From Xenophilus sp. E41 (GTDB lineage: Bacteria > Pseudomonadota > Gammaproteobacteria > Burkholderiales > Burkholderiaceae_C), in the NCBI RefSeq assembly GCF_003671765.1, contig NZ_QPIB01000009.1, forward strand, positions 585,713-649,712: 64,000 nucleotides of DNA, written 5' to 3'. How positions within the stretch are numbered: the first letter of the stretch is position 1; each line of letters starts with the position of its first letter. Positions 8,859 to 20,540 of this stretch are shown piece by piece. A model generated the notes under the pieces. The model was given only the letters and a program-made list of their open reading frames with translations. It ran no database searches and was not told the DNA's origin. Both the position numbers and the translations under genes were made by a program.

Positions 8859-9878
8859 TCAGTCGAGCTTGATGCCGGCGCGCTGGATCACCTGCGCCCA
8901 CTTGGTGGTCTCGCTGCCGATGTAGCGTGCGAAGGCCGCCGTGCTCTGCGGCGCGGGCTCGACGCCCAGGTTGCGCATGGCCGCGCGGGTCGCTTCGTCG
9001 GCCAGGCCGGCATTGATCTCGGCGTTGAGCCGCGTGACGATGGCCTCGGGGGTGCCGGCGGGCGCGACGATGCCGAACCAGCCGGTGGAGTCGTAGCCGG
9101 GCACGCCGGCCTCGGACATCGTCGGCACCTCGGGCAGCATCGGCAGGCGGGTCGGGCTGGTGACGGCATAGGCCACCAGCTTGCCGGCGCGGATCTGCTG
9201 CAGGGCCGAGGGCAGGTCGACGATGCCCAGCGGCACCTGGCCGCCCAGCACGTCGAGCGCGGCCGGGCCCGAGCCTCGGTAGGCGACCTCGACCAGTTGC
9301 ACGCCAGCCATCTGCGAGAGCAGCGCGGCCGACAGGTGCATGGCCGTGCCGTTGCCGCCATGGGCAATCGACAGCTTGCGCGGCTCGGCCTTCGCCTTGT
9401 CGATCAGCGCCTTGAGCGTGCGCGGCTGCAGGGAGGGGTGTCCGACCAGCACGAAGGGAATGGCTGCCACCATCGCCACCGGCTGCAGGTCGCGCGCCGG
9501 GTCGAAGGGCATCTGGGCATAGAGGCTCGCGTTGGCCGACAGCGCCCCGGCTGCCCCCAACCCCAGCGTGTAGCCGTCGGGCGCGGCGCGGGCCACCACC
9601 GTGAGCCCGACATTGCCGCCCGCGCCGGGCCGGTTGTCGACCACCACCGGCTGGCCGAGGCGCTCGTTCAGGCGCGGGACCAGCATGCGGAACACGGCGT
9701 CCGAGCTGCCGCCCGGTGGGAAGGTCACCACCACGCGGATCGGCTTCGTCGGGTAGTCGGGCTGGGCCTGCGATGCCAGCGGTGCGGCCAGCGCGAAAGC
9801 GCCTGCGGCCAGGGCGGCCAGGGCGCGGCGGCGGGCCAGGCAGGGCCGTGCGCTTGCGCGGCCTGAAGAGGGATGCAT
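8859..9878 (-). CDS. Bug/TctC-family periplasmic substrate-binding protein
   Basis: This 339-aa protein of the tripartite tricarboxylate receptor (Bug) family has a signal peptide (RRRALAALAAGAFALAAPLASQAQ), then the typical start of the mature protein, DYPTKPIRVVVTFPPGGSSD, and GAGGNVGL near residue 80. The start at 9878 has GGAG 7 bases upstream. No TctA/TctB membrane subunits are nearby, as is usual for the many orphan Bug genes of Burkholderiales. It is probably co-transcribed with the monooxygenase gene and controlled by the divergent LysR gene. Confidence 0.87.
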   Translation of the reverse strand: MHPSSGRASARPCLARRRALAALAAGAFALAAPLASQAQPDYPTKPIRVVVTFPPGGSSDAVFRMLVPRLNERLGQPVVVDNRPGAGGNVGLTVVARAAPDGYTLGLGAAGALSANASLYAQMPFDPARDLQPVAMVAAIPFVLVGHPSLQPRTLKALIDKAKAEPRKLSIAHGGNGTAMHLSAALLSQMAGVQLVEVAYRGSGPAALDVLGGQVPLGIVDLPSALQQIRAGKLVAYAVTSPTRLPMLPEVPTMSEAGVPGYDSTGWFGIVAPAGTPEAIVTRLNAEINAGLADEATRAAMRNLGVEPAPQSTAAFARYIGSETTKWAQVIQRAGIKLD

Positions 9879-9969
9879 GCGTGTCTCCGGTTTCGGTGTT
9901 TTCCACATTGAAACCGCGGCGCATTCATTCGTAAATCAATAAATTCGAAAGCATTCTCAATATGACCTG
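9879..9969. promoter_or_regulatory. AT-rich divergent promoter region between the Bug and LysR genes
   Basis: The 91-bp spacer is much richer in A and T than its surroundings. It contains TTCGTAAATCAATAAATTCG, flanked by ATTC/GAAT-like half-sites (CATTCATTCG and CGAAAGCATTC). Divergent genes with a LysR member usually share one such operator; the exact boundaries are a guess. Confidence 0.4.
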
Positions 9970-10881
9970 ATGAATACCACCTTCGCGCCCACGATCCGCC
10001 AACTGCGTGCCTTCGTGCAGGTGCACCGGCTGCGCAAGCTGAGTGCCGCGGCCGAGCAGCTCTTCGTTACGCAGTCGGCCGTGAGCATGCTGATCCGGCA
10101 GCTCGAGGAGGGGCTGGACGCACGGCTCTTCGATCGGACCACGCGTTCGCTCCAGCCCACGGCCGCCGCGTCGGAGATGCTGCCGGTGGCCGAGCGCATC
10201 CTGCGCGATGTCGACGCGCTGGCCACGGGCTTTCGCGAGCTGGCGCAGCTGGAGCGCGGGCGCGTCAGCATCGCCATCACGCCCACGCTGGCGTCCTTCC
10301 TGTTGCCCGAGGCGATCCGCGCCTTCGCGCGCAGTCATCCGCAGGTGCGGGTGCTGGTGGACGATTGCGCGCCCGACCAGTTCGTCTCGCGCGTGATCGG
10401 CGAGCACGTGGACTTCGGCATCGGCACGCCGGAGCGGCCCGGCGCCGAGGTCGACACGCAGACGCTGCTGCGCGACCACCTGGCGCTGGTGTGCCCGCGC
10501 ACGCACCGGCTGGCCAACCAGCGCTCGGTGCGCTGGCGCGCCCTGGCCGGCGAGCCGCTGACCACCGTGCGGCCGGGGTACGGCATCCGTCCGCAGATCG
10601 AGGCGGCGGCGGCACGCGCCGGCGTCGCGCTGGACGTGGTGCACGAGGTGTCTTTCCTTTCCACCGCGCTGTGGATGACGGCCAGCGGCATGGGCGCGGC
10701 CATCATGCCCTCGGCCTTCGCGCGGGCCGCCGGCGATGCCTCGCTCGCCATCCTGCCGCTGGTTGCGCCGCGCGTGTCGCGCGACGTGTCGGTGGTCACG
10801 CGGCGCGGTCGCTCGCTGTCGGCGGCCAGCCTGAGCTTCATCCGCACCCTGCGCACGACGCTGGCCGCGCACAAGGGCTGA
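9970..10881 (+). CDS. LysR-family transcriptional regulator
   Basis: This 303-aa regulator has an N-terminal winged helix-turn-helix (residues about 8-65, with [31 protein letters not shown]) and a C-terminal inducer-binding domain. It is divergent from the Bug-monooxygenase pair and 104 bp upstream of amiE on the same strand. The divergent layout makes the catabolic pair its most likely target, though control of amiE is possible. Confidence 0.88.
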   Translation: MNTTFAPTIRQLRAFVQVHRLRKLSAAAEQLFVTQSAVSMLIRQLEEGLDARLFDRTTRSLQPTAAASEMLPVAERILRDVDALATGFRELAQLERGRVSIAITPTLASFLLPEAIRAFARSHPQVRVLVDDCAPDQFVSRVIGEHVDFGIGTPERPGAEVDTQTLLRDHLALVCPRTHRLANQRSVRWRALAGEPLTTVRPGYGIRPQIEAAAARAGVALDVVHEVSFLSTALWMTASGMGAAIMPSAFARAAGDASLAILPLVAPRVSRDVSVVTRRGRSLSAASLSFIRTLRTTLAAHKG

Positions 10882-10909
10882 AGGGCGGCGCGCCACACGC
10901 GCCGCTGCG

Positions 10910-10925
10910 TACGTCAATCAACGTA
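10910..10925. promoter_or_regulatory. Inverted-repeat operator TACGT-N6-ACGTA upstream of amiE
   Basis: The plus-strand sequence is TACGTCAATCAACGTA. Read on the other strand it matches the fmd-operon site at 90-105 at 15 of 16 positions. It ends 60 bp before the amiE start, in the 104-bp gap after the LysR gene. Confidence 0.6.
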
Positions 10926-10985
10926 TGGGCCGGCCGCGCGGCGATTTCCAGAATGCCGGCATCGACATTCCCCCGGAGCGCAGCC

Positions 10986-12029
10986 ATGATCCACGGCGAC
11001 ATTTCCAGCAGCAAGGACACCGTCGGCGTCGCCGTCGTCAACTACAAGATGCCGCGCCTGCACACGCGCGCCGAGGTGCTCGCGAACGCGAAGCAGATCG
11101 CCGACATGGTGGTCGGCATGAAGGCCGGCCTGCCGGGCCTGGACCTCGTGGTCTTTCCCGAGTACAGCACGCACGGGATCATGTACGACAGCGCCGAGAT
11201 GTACGAGAACGCAGCCAGCGTGCCGGGATTCGAGACCGAGATCTTCGCCGAGGCCTGCCGCAAGGCCAAGGTGTGGGGCGTGTTCTCGCTCACCGGCGAG
11301 CGCCATGAGGAGCACCCCAACAAGGCGCCGTACAACACCCTGATCCTCATGAACGACCAGGGCGAGATCGTCCAGAAGTACCGCAAGATCATGCCCTGGG
11401 TGCCGATCGAGGGCTGGTACCCCGGCAACTGCACCTACGTGAGCGAAGGGCCCAAGGGCCTGAAGATCAGCCTCATCATCTGCGACGACGGCAACTACCC
11501 CGAGATCTGGCGCGATTGCGCGATGAAGGGCGCCGAGCTGATCGTGCGCTGCCAGGGCTACATGTACCCGGCCAAGGAACAGCAGATCCTCATCAGCAAG
11601 GCCATGGCCTTCGCCAACAACGTGTACGTGGCGGTGGCCAACGCCAGCGGCTTCGACGGCGTGTATTCGTACTTCGGGCACTCGGCGCTGATCGGCTTCG
11701 ACGGCCGCACGCTCGGCGAATGCGGCGAGGAGGAAATGGGCGTGCAGTACGCCGCCCTGTCCAAGAGCCTGATCCGGGACTTCCGCAAGAACGGGCAGAG
11801 CGAGAACCACCTCTTCAAGCTGCTGCACCGGGGCTACACCGGCGTCATCAATTCGCGCGAGGGCGACAAGGGCGTGGCCGACTGCCCCTATTCCTTCTAC
11901 GGCAAGTGGGTGTCCGACCCGGAAGGCACGCGGGCGATGGTGGAGTCCTTCACGCGCAGCACCGTCGGCACCGCCGAGGCGCCGATCGAGGGCATCCCGA
12001 ACGAAGAGACGGTGAACCTGCACCGCTGA
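10986..12029 (+). CDS. amiE: Aliphatic amidase
   Basis: This 347-aa nitrilase-superfamily amidase (EC 3.5.1.4) hydrolyses acetamide, propionamide and similar amides to ammonia and the carboxylate. The catalytic triad is visible at the family positions: Glu59 (VVFPEYS), Lys134 (KYRKIMPW) and Cys166 ([11 protein letters not shown]). The N-terminus ([24 protein letters not shown]) and length match Pseudomonas AmiE rather than AmiF formamidases. The start at 10986 is the one that gives this conserved N-terminus. It is followed 23 bp later by the MoxR-type ATPase gene, an arrangement recalling the amiE-amiB order of Pseudomonas. Confidence 0.95.
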   Translation: MIHGDISSSKDTVGVAVVNYKMPRLHTRAEVLANAKQIADMVVGMKAGLPGLDLVVFPEYSTHGIMYDSAEMYENAASVPGFETEIFAEACRKAKVWGVFSLTGERHEEHPNKAPYNTLILMNDQGEIVQKYRKIMPWVPIEGWYPGNCTYVSEGPKGLKISLIICDDGNYPEIWRDCAMKGAELIVRCQGYMYPAKEQQILISKAMAFANNVYVAVANASGFDGVYSYFGHSALIGFDGRTLGECGEEEMGVQYAALSKSLIRDFRKNGQSENHLFKLLHRGYTGVINSREGDKGVADCPYSFYGKWVSDPEGTRAMVESFTRSTVGTAEAPIEGIPNEETVNLHR

Positions 12030-12052
12030 CAAGCTTCTGAGCATTCGCAGGC

Positions 12053-12856
12053 ATGGACGCCCATGACCCGTTGCACGCCTGGCGCATCGCGCAGGAGCCC
12101 TTCTACAAGCCGGTGGGCGACGAATGCGCGCAGTTCGAGGCCGCCTGGTCGCGGCGCCTGCCGCTGCTGCTGAAGGGGCCGACCGGCTGCGGCAAGACCC
12201 GCTTCGTCGAGCACATGGCCTGGCGTCTGGGCCGGCCGCTGGTCACCGTGGCCTGCCACGAGGACACCGGCGCGGGTGACCTGGTGGGTCGCTGGCTGCT
12301 CGACGCCGACGGCACGCGCTGGCAGGACGGCCCGCTGGCACTGGCGGCCCGCCACGGCGCCGTCTGCTACCTCGACGAACTGGCGGAGACGCGGCCGGAG
12401 ACCGCCGTGGCCATTCACCCGCTCACCGACACCCGGCGCATGCTGCCGCTGGACCGGCGCGGCGAGCTGCTGCGGGCGCATCCCGACTTCATGCTCGTGG
12501 TGTCCTTCAACCCCGGCCACGGCAGCCGGATGCTGCGCAGTGCGACGCGCCAGCGCTTCTGCGGCTTGGCCTTCGACCACCCGCAGGCCGAGGACGAGGC
12601 GCAGATCCTGATGCACGAGGTGGGCATCGACGTCGAGCTGGCCAGCGCCCTGGTCGCGCTGGGGCGACGGTCCCGCCGGCTGGCGGGGCAGGGGCTGGAA
12701 GAGGGCGCGTCGACGCGCATGCTGGTGCGCGCCGCGGAACTGGTGCGCGCCGGCATGGCGCCGCGCGAGGCCTGCCGCATGGCGCTGGTGGCGCCGCTGA
12801 CCGACGACCCCACGCTGTCCGAGGCGCTGGGCGCGGCCATCGATGCCTCGTTCTGA
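12053..12856 (+). CDS. MoxR/CbbQ-NorQ-type AAA+ ATPase
   Basis: This 267-aa single-domain AAA+ protein has Walker A GPTGCGKT at residues 42-49 and Walker B VCYLDEL at 104-110. The sequence TVACHEDTGAGDLVGRWLL is typical of the NirQ/NorQ/CbbQ subgroup, which remodels or activates enzymes together with a VWA partner. Its 3' end overlaps the start of the VWA gene by 14 bp, so the two are translationally coupled. Position after amiE suggests that the pair serves the amidase or a linked enzyme; AmiB of Pseudomonas is, as I recall, a related ATPase. The client protein is not known. Confidence 0.85.
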   Translation: MDAHDPLHAWRIAQEPFYKPVGDECAQFEAAWSRRLPLLLKGPTGCGKTRFVEHMAWRLGRPLVTVACHEDTGAGDLVGRWLLDADGTRWQDGPLALAARHGAVCYLDELAETRPETAVAIHPLTDTRRMLPLDRRGELLRAHPDFMLVVSFNPGHGSRMLRSATRQRFCGLAFDHPQAEDEAQILMHEVGIDVELASALVALGRRSRRLAGQGLEEGASTRMLVRAAELVRAGMAPREACRMALVAPLTDDPTLSEALGAAIDASF

Positions 12857-14441
12857 GGCGCTGCCTGCGGCGCCGGGCCATGCGGTGCTGGAGCCTTACC
12901 TGCGGCTGCTTTGGAACATCGCGCCGCCGATCCATGCGCCGGCGCCGGGCGCAGACGCCGATACGGCCCCATTCCTGACGGAACAGGGCCTGCACCTTCC
13001 GTCGCCACCGACCGGACTCGAGGGCGCCGATGCCTGCGCGTGGCAGCGCGCTGCCGCGGCGCATGCGGCCGCCCACCTGGTGTTTTCGCGCCGCCTCTTC
13101 GCGCGCGTCGGTGTGGCGCCCGTCACGCAGGCCCTGGTCGACGTGCTGGAGGACGCCCGCGTCGAGGCCCTGGCGCGGCGCGCGCTGCCCGGTCTGCGCG
13201 CACTGTGGACGCGCTGGCACACCGCATCGCCCGCCGATGGCCAGGGCTTCGCGGCGCTCCTGGCACGGCTCGCACGTGCCCTGGCCGACCCCGGCTACGA
13301 CGACCCGCATCCCTGGGTGCGCAAGGGCCGGGCGCTGTTCTTCCTCGACGCAGCAGGGGACGTGGTCTCACCGGCGCAGGGCCTGGCGCTGCGGCGCATG
13401 GCCTCCGCGCTCGGGCACGACCTCGGCCAGATGCGCATGGCCTTCGACCCGCGCACGCACCGCATCGTGCCTTCGTACCGAGACGACAACCGCTGGCTGT
13501 GGCTGGCGCCCGAGCAGGAGCAGGCGGCGCGGCCACCCGGACTCTCGCCGTCGCCGCAGGACGAAGCTGCGCCGGATGCTGCGCTCGTGCCGCCCGAGCG
13601 TGTTTATCCCGAATGGGATGCGCGCATCGGCCGCCTCAGGGCGTCATGGTGCGAAGTGCGCGAGCGCCTGCCGTCGCCGGCCCCTGCGCGTGCGGCCGCA
13701 GCACAGCCCGCAGGGCTGCAGGCCTCCCTGCTTGCGGCCCTGCGCCGCCTGGCGCGGGCGCCGTCGCGCCGCGCGGGGCTGCGGTCGCTGGACGGTGAGG
13801 GCATCGACCTCGACGCCGCCATCGAGGCCGCGGCGGCGCGGCGGCACCGTCTGCCCTTCGACCCGCGCGTGCACCGCCGCCCGATCACGACGCCGGAGCG
13901 CGGGGCGGCCTTCCTGCTGATCGACACCTCGGCCTCGAGCGAGGCCAGCCTGCCGCTCGCGCTGGCCGCGGCCGAAGCACTCGCGCAGGCGCTCGGCGAC
14001 GCGGGCTGGTGCGTGATGGTGCAGGGCTTCGAGTCGCAGGGCCGGCGTGCCGTGACGCTGTGGCGGGTGCTCGACGCCGGCGAGCGCTGGAACGATCACG
14101 CGCGGGGCCGCCTGCACGCGCTGCGCGCGGCGCATTCCACGCGCCTGGGCGCCGCCCTGCGCCATGCCACCGGGCTGCTGGCGGCCTGGCCGGCGTCGCG
14201 ACGCGTGCTGTGGCTGCTGGGCGATGCCGATGCGCACGACATCGACATCCACGAGCCCGGCTACCTCGCGGCCGACGCGCGACACGCGGTGCAGGCGGCT
14301 CGTCGGCAGGGCATCGGCATGCGTGCGCTGGTCTGCGCCGACGACGACGGCAGCGCTGCGGCACGCATCTTCGGCCCCGGCGGCTGGGCACGGGTGCGCA
14401 GCCTGCAGGAACTGCCACAGGTGCTGGGCGGACCGGGCTGA
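12843..14441 (+). CDS. VWA-domain protein of the NorD/CbbO type
   Basis: This 532-aa protein has a C-terminal von Willebrand A domain with the MIDAS motif DTSAS at residue 361 and a GDADAHDIDIHEPGYL segment characteristic of NorD/CbbO proteins. The N-terminal ~340 residues are Ala/Arg-rich and helical, as in that family. It overlaps the MoxR ATPase gene by 14 bp. Such pairs form hetero-oligomeric chaperone-like complexes that activate specific enzymes; the linkage to amiE is the only clue to its client here. Confidence 0.8.
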   Translation: MPRSEALPAAPGHAVLEPYLRLLWNIAPPIHAPAPGADADTAPFLTEQGLHLPSPPTGLEGADACAWQRAAAAHAAAHLVFSRRLFARVGVAPVTQALVDVLEDARVEALARRALPGLRALWTRWHTASPADGQGFAALLARLARALADPGYDDPHPWVRKGRALFFLDAAGDVVSPAQGLALRRMASALGHDLGQMRMAFDPRTHRIVPSYRDDNRWLWLAPEQEQAARPPGLSPSPQDEAAPDAALVPPERVYPEWDARIGRLRASWCEVRERLPSPAPARAAAAQPAGLQASLLAALRRLARAPSRRAGLRSLDGEGIDLDAAIEAAAARRHRLPFDPRVHRRPITTPERGAAFLLIDTSASSEASLPLALAAAEALAQALGDAGWCVMVQGFESQGRRAVTLWRVLDAGERWNDHARGRLHALRAAHSTRLGAALRHATGLLAAWPASRRVLWLLGDADAHDIDIHEPGYLAADARHAVQAARRQGIGMRALVCADDDGSAAARIFGPGGWARVRSLQELPQVLGGPG

Positions 14442-14502
14442 GACGAGTCCGACTGCCTGGGTCCTGCCGAGTGCCGATCAGGCCTTTCGCGCGCCAGGCC
14501 CA

Positions 14503-15366
14503 TCACGCCGGCAGCGGACGCGGTGCCGCCGGCAAACCGTGGGGCATGGGTGTTCGCGCGAGGATGGGCATCCAGTTCGCCTGCCACTGCGCGAGCGCCG
14601 CACCACCGCGCCCGAACGCCAGGTCGAGGAACGCCAGGGCCAGATCCGCCGTGGCGGCCTTCACCTTGACGTTCAGCCCTGGCCCGCCGGTCAGCCGACG
14701 GTCGGTGAACATGCTGTGAGAGCCGCCATGGAAAACGGCCAGCAGCTTGTGCGGGTGGGGAATGGCGTCGAACACGGCCAGCCGATCCGCCATGCCGGAG
14801 CGATAGCCCGGAATCTCGATGACATCGTCGGTCGCCGTCACGTGGACGGTCGGCACAGCGACCTTGCGCAGCACGGCCGCCAGATCGGGCTCGTTGTAGA
14901 AGGGCGGCGCGGAGATGATGACTGCGGCAGCAAAGCGCGGGTCGTGGCAACCGACGGTCTGGCCGTCCCTGACGACCTCTGCACCGATCGCGAGCAGCGT
15001 GGTGTTCGCACCGTACGAGTGGCCCGCCGCGATCAGTTGCTGCCGGTTCACTGCGGCACAGCGCTCGCCGATCTCCTCCGAGAGCATTCGATCGAGCGCA
15101 AATCGCAGGTCGGCAGCACGCGCAATCGCCTCTTGCTCCTGCGCCGCTGCCTGCAGGCGGCCGACCACACCGAACGGGTTGCCCGACCAGAGCCTCGCAT
15201 CGCTGCCCACGTGCTGGACGTGCAGGCTGGCGACGCCATGACTCGACCAGTGCCTTCCAAGATAGCTGTAGCCCTGTCGCGAGCCGCCGATGCCATGCGA
15301 GAACACGACCAAGGGCACCGTGCCCTCGGGCGTGGCTCCCGCCGGCCAGTACAGCCGCGCCGGCAC
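14503..15366 (-). CDS. Alpha/beta hydrolase (dienelactone-hydrolase-like), probably 5'-truncated
   Basis: An alpha/beta-hydrolase fold is seen with the nucleophile elbow GHSYG and FSHGIGGSRQGYSYLG as oxyanion region; residues near 'TDDVIEIP' and 'GGSHSMF' could supply the acid and His. The only available starts are GTG codons, and the frame stays open upstream to about 15396, encoding DWVDPARSRPVPARLYWP, which looks like family sequence normally found inside a longer protein with a signal peptide. The signal peptide and promoter appear to be missing. It is probably non-functional or poorly expressed; see the adjoining TetR remnant. Confidence 0.6.
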   Translation of the reverse strand: MPARLYWPAGATPEGTVPLVVFSHGIGGSRQGYSYLGRHWSSHGVASLHVQHVGSDARLWSGNPFGVVGRLQAAAQEQEAIARAADLRFALDRMLSEEIGERCAAVNRQQLIAAGHSYGANTTLLAIGAEVVRDGQTVGCHDPRFAAAVIISAPPFYNEPDLAAVLRKVAVPTVHVTATDDVIEIPGYRSGMADRLAVFDAIPHPHKLLAVFHGGSHSMFTDRRLTGGPGLNVKVKAATADLALAFLDLAFGRGGAALAQWQANWMPILARTPMPHGLPAAPRPLPA

Positions 15367-15401
15367 CGGCCGGGAGCGCGCGGGATCGACCCAGTCGCGG
15401 G

Positions 15402-15791
15402 ATGGAAGCCGATTCGGCCGAGTTGATCGCCGAACTGCTCAAGACATCGCCAGACGTGCCGCCGCTGGACGCCGTCCGCGATGTGATGGTCAAGCGCATT
15501 GCCCGCTACACGACCGAGCAGATGACGGCCATCGACAACCTCATGCTCTCGAGCGAATCGCTGCTCGCACGCAAGCAGGCGTTCTACGCGAAGCAGGAGC
15601 AGGCGCTGTTTCTCGCGCTGCGTGAGGTCTGGCGGCAGCCCGAACGGCAGAGCGCGCTTCGGATGGTGGCCATGGTGTCCGTCGGCGCCATGAGGCTGGC
15701 GCTGCAGGCCTGGCGGGAGCAGACCGGCAAGCGAAAGCCCGCGGCCCAGTTTTTGCGCGACGCGTTCGACAGTCTTCGAACAGGGCTTTGA
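15402..15791 (+). pseudogene. TetR-family regulator remnant (C-terminal domain only)
   Basis: The 129 residues starting MEADSAELIAELL resemble the ligand-binding C-terminal half of a TetR regulator. The ~50-residue helix-turn-helix expected before it is absent: the in-frame codons upstream belong to the antisense hydrolase-like sequence. The remnant begins within about 10 bp of where the divergent hydrolase homology ends, so one deletion probably removed the regulator's N-terminus, the shared promoter and the hydrolase's N-terminus. Confidence 0.55.
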
Positions 15792-15831
15792 CCGCGAACG
15801 CGGCGCGAGGCAAGAGCAGGGCGCTTGTGAA

Positions 15832-16935
15832 CTACAGCGCGTTGCGTGCCCTCAACGAGGCCTGCCCGCGTCGAATGAAGCCCTGGTACTGCCCTTCCTT
15901 GCCGGGATACCAGGGCATCGACGCAATCCCGGTGAATCCGGGGAGACGTTCGATGTGCCGCAGCATCCTTTCGCGCATGGCGGCGTCGGGCAGCGGGCCT
16001 CTCAACGCCCCCACATTCTCTGCCGCATGCTCGGGATTGGCCGTGGAACTCAGGCAGCAGGTGACGGCGGGATGCGACATCACGAACTTCAGGAAGTACT
16101 GCGCCCAGTTCTCGATGCCGTACTCGCGCGCGAACGCCGGAACGGGTTGGCCTTCGACCACCTTGTGCAGCCGTCCCTTCTCCATCGCCATGTTGACCAG
16201 CACGCCGACGCCGTGCTCCCGGGCCGCCGGAAACACGCGCTTCTCGGCATTGCGGTTGAAGATGGAGTAGTTCACCTGGACGAAGTCCACGCTGCCGCGA
16301 TCGATCCATTGCGCCAGCAGATCGTGATAGTCGCTTTCGTGGTGGGTGACGCCCACGAGCCGGATCCGCCCCTCCTTCTTCCAGACATTCAGCAAGGGCA
16401 GCACGGCATCGGCGTTGACGATGCTGTGGCATTGCATGAGGTCGAAGCGCTCGCGCCAGAGGCGCAACTGCGACTGCTCGAGGCTCCGGTTGGCGTGGCT
16501 CTCGTCGGTCAGGTAGTCGCCGGTGGTCCAGAGCTTGTTGGCCACGAAGAGCTCGGCATTGATGCCCAGGCCGGTGATGAAGTCGCCGACGGTGGTCTCG
16601 CCGCTTCCGTAGAGCGGCGAGGTGTCGAGCAGGCGCACGCCACCGTCCCAGTAGCGCTTGACCACTTCACGCAGGTTCTCGCGAGGCTGCCCCGGCAAAG
16701 CGTCGAAGGTCAGGAAGGTTCCGAGCCCGAGGGCCGAGACCGTTTCGCCGGTGCGCGCAATGGTCTTGGTCAGCACACCGGCGGGCGGCGGCGGCGGGGT
16801 CGATGGCGCGGACGGCGACGTCGCCTGCTGGCTGTGGGCGGAGAAGGTGGGCAGCGCCAGGGGCAGCGCGGCCGCGATGCCGGTGCCCGCCTGCAACAGC
16901 CTGCGCCGCGTGGAAGAAAAAGGAGGAGTGGTCAT
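15832..16935 (-). CDS. Tat-exported aldo/keto reductase
   Basis: This 367-aa protein has a twin-arginine signal (STRRRLLQAGTGIAAALPLALP), a Pro-rich linker (about residues 40-52) and an aldo/keto reductase barrel. The catalytic tetrad is visible as Asp in LLDTSPLYG, Tyr in the same motif, Lys in FVANKLW and His in LMQCHSIV. Export through Tat would be consistent with cofactor loading in the cytoplasm. It is divergent from a LysR gene that probably controls it. The substrate is unknown. Confidence 0.85.
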   Translation of the reverse strand: MTTPPFSSTRRRLLQAGTGIAAALPLALPTFSAHSQQATSPSAPSTPPPPPAGVLTKTIARTGETVSALGLGTFLTFDALPGQPRENLREVVKRYWDGGVRLLDTSPLYGSGETTVGDFITGLGINAELFVANKLWTTGDYLTDESHANRSLEQSQLRLWRERFDLMQCHSIVNADAVLPLLNVWKKEGRIRLVGVTHHESDYHDLLAQWIDRGSVDFVQVNYSIFNRNAEKRVFPAAREHGVGVLVNMAMEKGRLHKVVEGQPVPAFAREYGIENWAQYFLKFVMSHPAVTCCLSSTANPEHAAENVGALRGPLPDAAMRERMLRHIERLPGFTGIASMPWYPGKEGQYQGFIRRGQASLRARNAL

Positions 16936-17067
16936 TGCTGTCCTTGTGTGCAGCCGATGTGGCTTGCGTGAATTCGATACGACGACATCGACGTGCGAAT
17001 GCTAGGAGCTCGATCTGCGGCACACTAGATGGACAATCAGACATGGGCTGTTTACCGGGATTCAACA

Positions 17068-17967
17068 ATGGACAGATCGGTCCTGCCGGACCTCGACATG
17101 TTCTCTGCGGTGGCGAGGCATCGGAGCTTCCGTGCTGCGGCGGCCGAGAAGGGGGTTTCGGTCTCGCTCGTCAGCAAGACCATCCGTCGTCTGGAAGAGG
17201 AGTTGGGCGTCACCCTGCTCACGCGAACGACGCGCAGCGTCAGGCCCACGGCGGCCGGCAACGACCTGCTCGCGCAGCTCGAGCCCAGCCTGGCGACCAT
17301 CAGGGGTGCACTCGAACGGCTGAACCAGCACCGCGGGTCTCCGCTGGGCACGTTGAAGATCAACGCGCCGGCGCCGATCGCGCAGTTCCTGCTGGCCGGC
17401 CTGGCCGCGCGCTTCACCGCGATGCACCCCGGTGTATCGGTGGAGATCACGGCCGATGCAGCGATGGCCGACATCGTCCGGGATGGCTACGACGCGGGCG
17501 TGCGCATCACCAAGGACCTGCAGCAGGACATGATCGCGGTCCGGATCGGGCCGCCGCAGCGTTATGCGGTGGTGGGCTCGCCGGCCTATTTCAAGCGGCG
17601 ACCCGTACCGCAATCGCCCCGCGATCTCGCAGGACACGACTGCATTCGCCGCCGATTCCCGGCGGGAGGCTTGCAGGAGTGGGCCTTCCAGCGCCGCAAC
17701 GCCGCGCCCGAGATGCCCGCGGCGCGGCTCATCGTCAACGATGCCCAGATCGCCGTGAACGCTGCCGCGGCCGGAGGAGGGCTCGCCTACGTGCACGAGA
17801 AGTACGTCGAGCGCGAGCTGGCCGATGGAGACCTGGTGCGGGTGCTGCAGGCGTGGTCGCCTGGCATCGGCGCCCCGTATCTCTACTACCCCAGGCAGCG
17901 CTTCCTTTCCGCGGCCTTGCGGGCATTTGTCGACTTCGCGCGATCTTCCGCGGCAGAAAGGCCATAG
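17068..17967 (+). CDS. LysR-family transcriptional regulator
   Basis: This 299-aa regulator has a helix-turn-helix in residues about 5-62 ([38 protein letters not shown]) and a LysR substrate domain. The start at 17068 gives the usual short N-terminus; 17029 would add 13 residues. It is divergent from the aldo/keto reductase across a 132-bp spacer and convergent with icd. It belongs to the CrgA/DmlR-like subgroup judging by [12 protein letters not shown]. Confidence 0.87.
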   Translation: MDRSVLPDLDMFSAVARHRSFRAAAAEKGVSVSLVSKTIRRLEEELGVTLLTRTTRSVRPTAAGNDLLAQLEPSLATIRGALERLNQHRGSPLGTLKINAPAPIAQFLLAGLAARFTAMHPGVSVEITADAAMADIVRDGYDAGVRITKDLQQDMIAVRIGPPQRYAVVGSPAYFKRRPVPQSPRDLAGHDCIRRRFPAGGLQEWAFQRRNAAPEMPAARLIVNDAQIAVNAAAAGGGLAYVHEKYVERELADGDLVRVLQAWSPGIGAPYLYYPRQRFLSAALRAFVDFARSSAAERP

Positions 17968-17976
17968 CAGCAAATG

Positions 17977-18002
17977 AAAAAAGCCGTCCCGAAGGACGGC
18001 TT
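17977..18002 (-). terminator. Rho-independent terminator of icd
   Basis: On the minus strand this reads GCCGTCC-TTCG-GGACGGC followed by TTTTTT: a perfect 7-bp stem, UUCG tetraloop and U-tract, 33 bp after the icd stop. The flanking AA/TT pairs extend the stem, so it may also stop the convergent LysR transcript weakly. Confidence 0.92.
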
Positions 18003-18034
18003 GGCGCTCGCGCTCGACGCGCGTGGGCAGCGAC

Positions 18035-20272
<2,238 letters not shown>

Positions 20273-20540
20273 GGCGCTGGATGTCCTTGGGAAGATGGTG
20301 AACGGAACGGGCCGGCGGGCATTGTCGCGCCGAATGCGGCGCGGCCCGGCGCGGCGGGGCCGGCGACGGCAACCGCGAAGTATGCCGCGCCGCTGCGGCG
20401 TACGCGCCGCCGGTCTCACTCGCCGCAGGGCCGCGCTCGGAATTCAGGACCCGATCGGCCTGCAGCGCCCATGTGACGGGCGCCAGGCGCTATCGAAAGC
20501 GTAGCAACCGGCGTGCCGTGCCGGCGCCGGACGCCCGGGT

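Noticed and set aside
20273-20540. Small gene between the biotin carboxylase and icd
   Set aside because: Only GC-rich shadow frames are open; the gap more likely holds the icd promoter, though no clear -35/-10 pair was seen.
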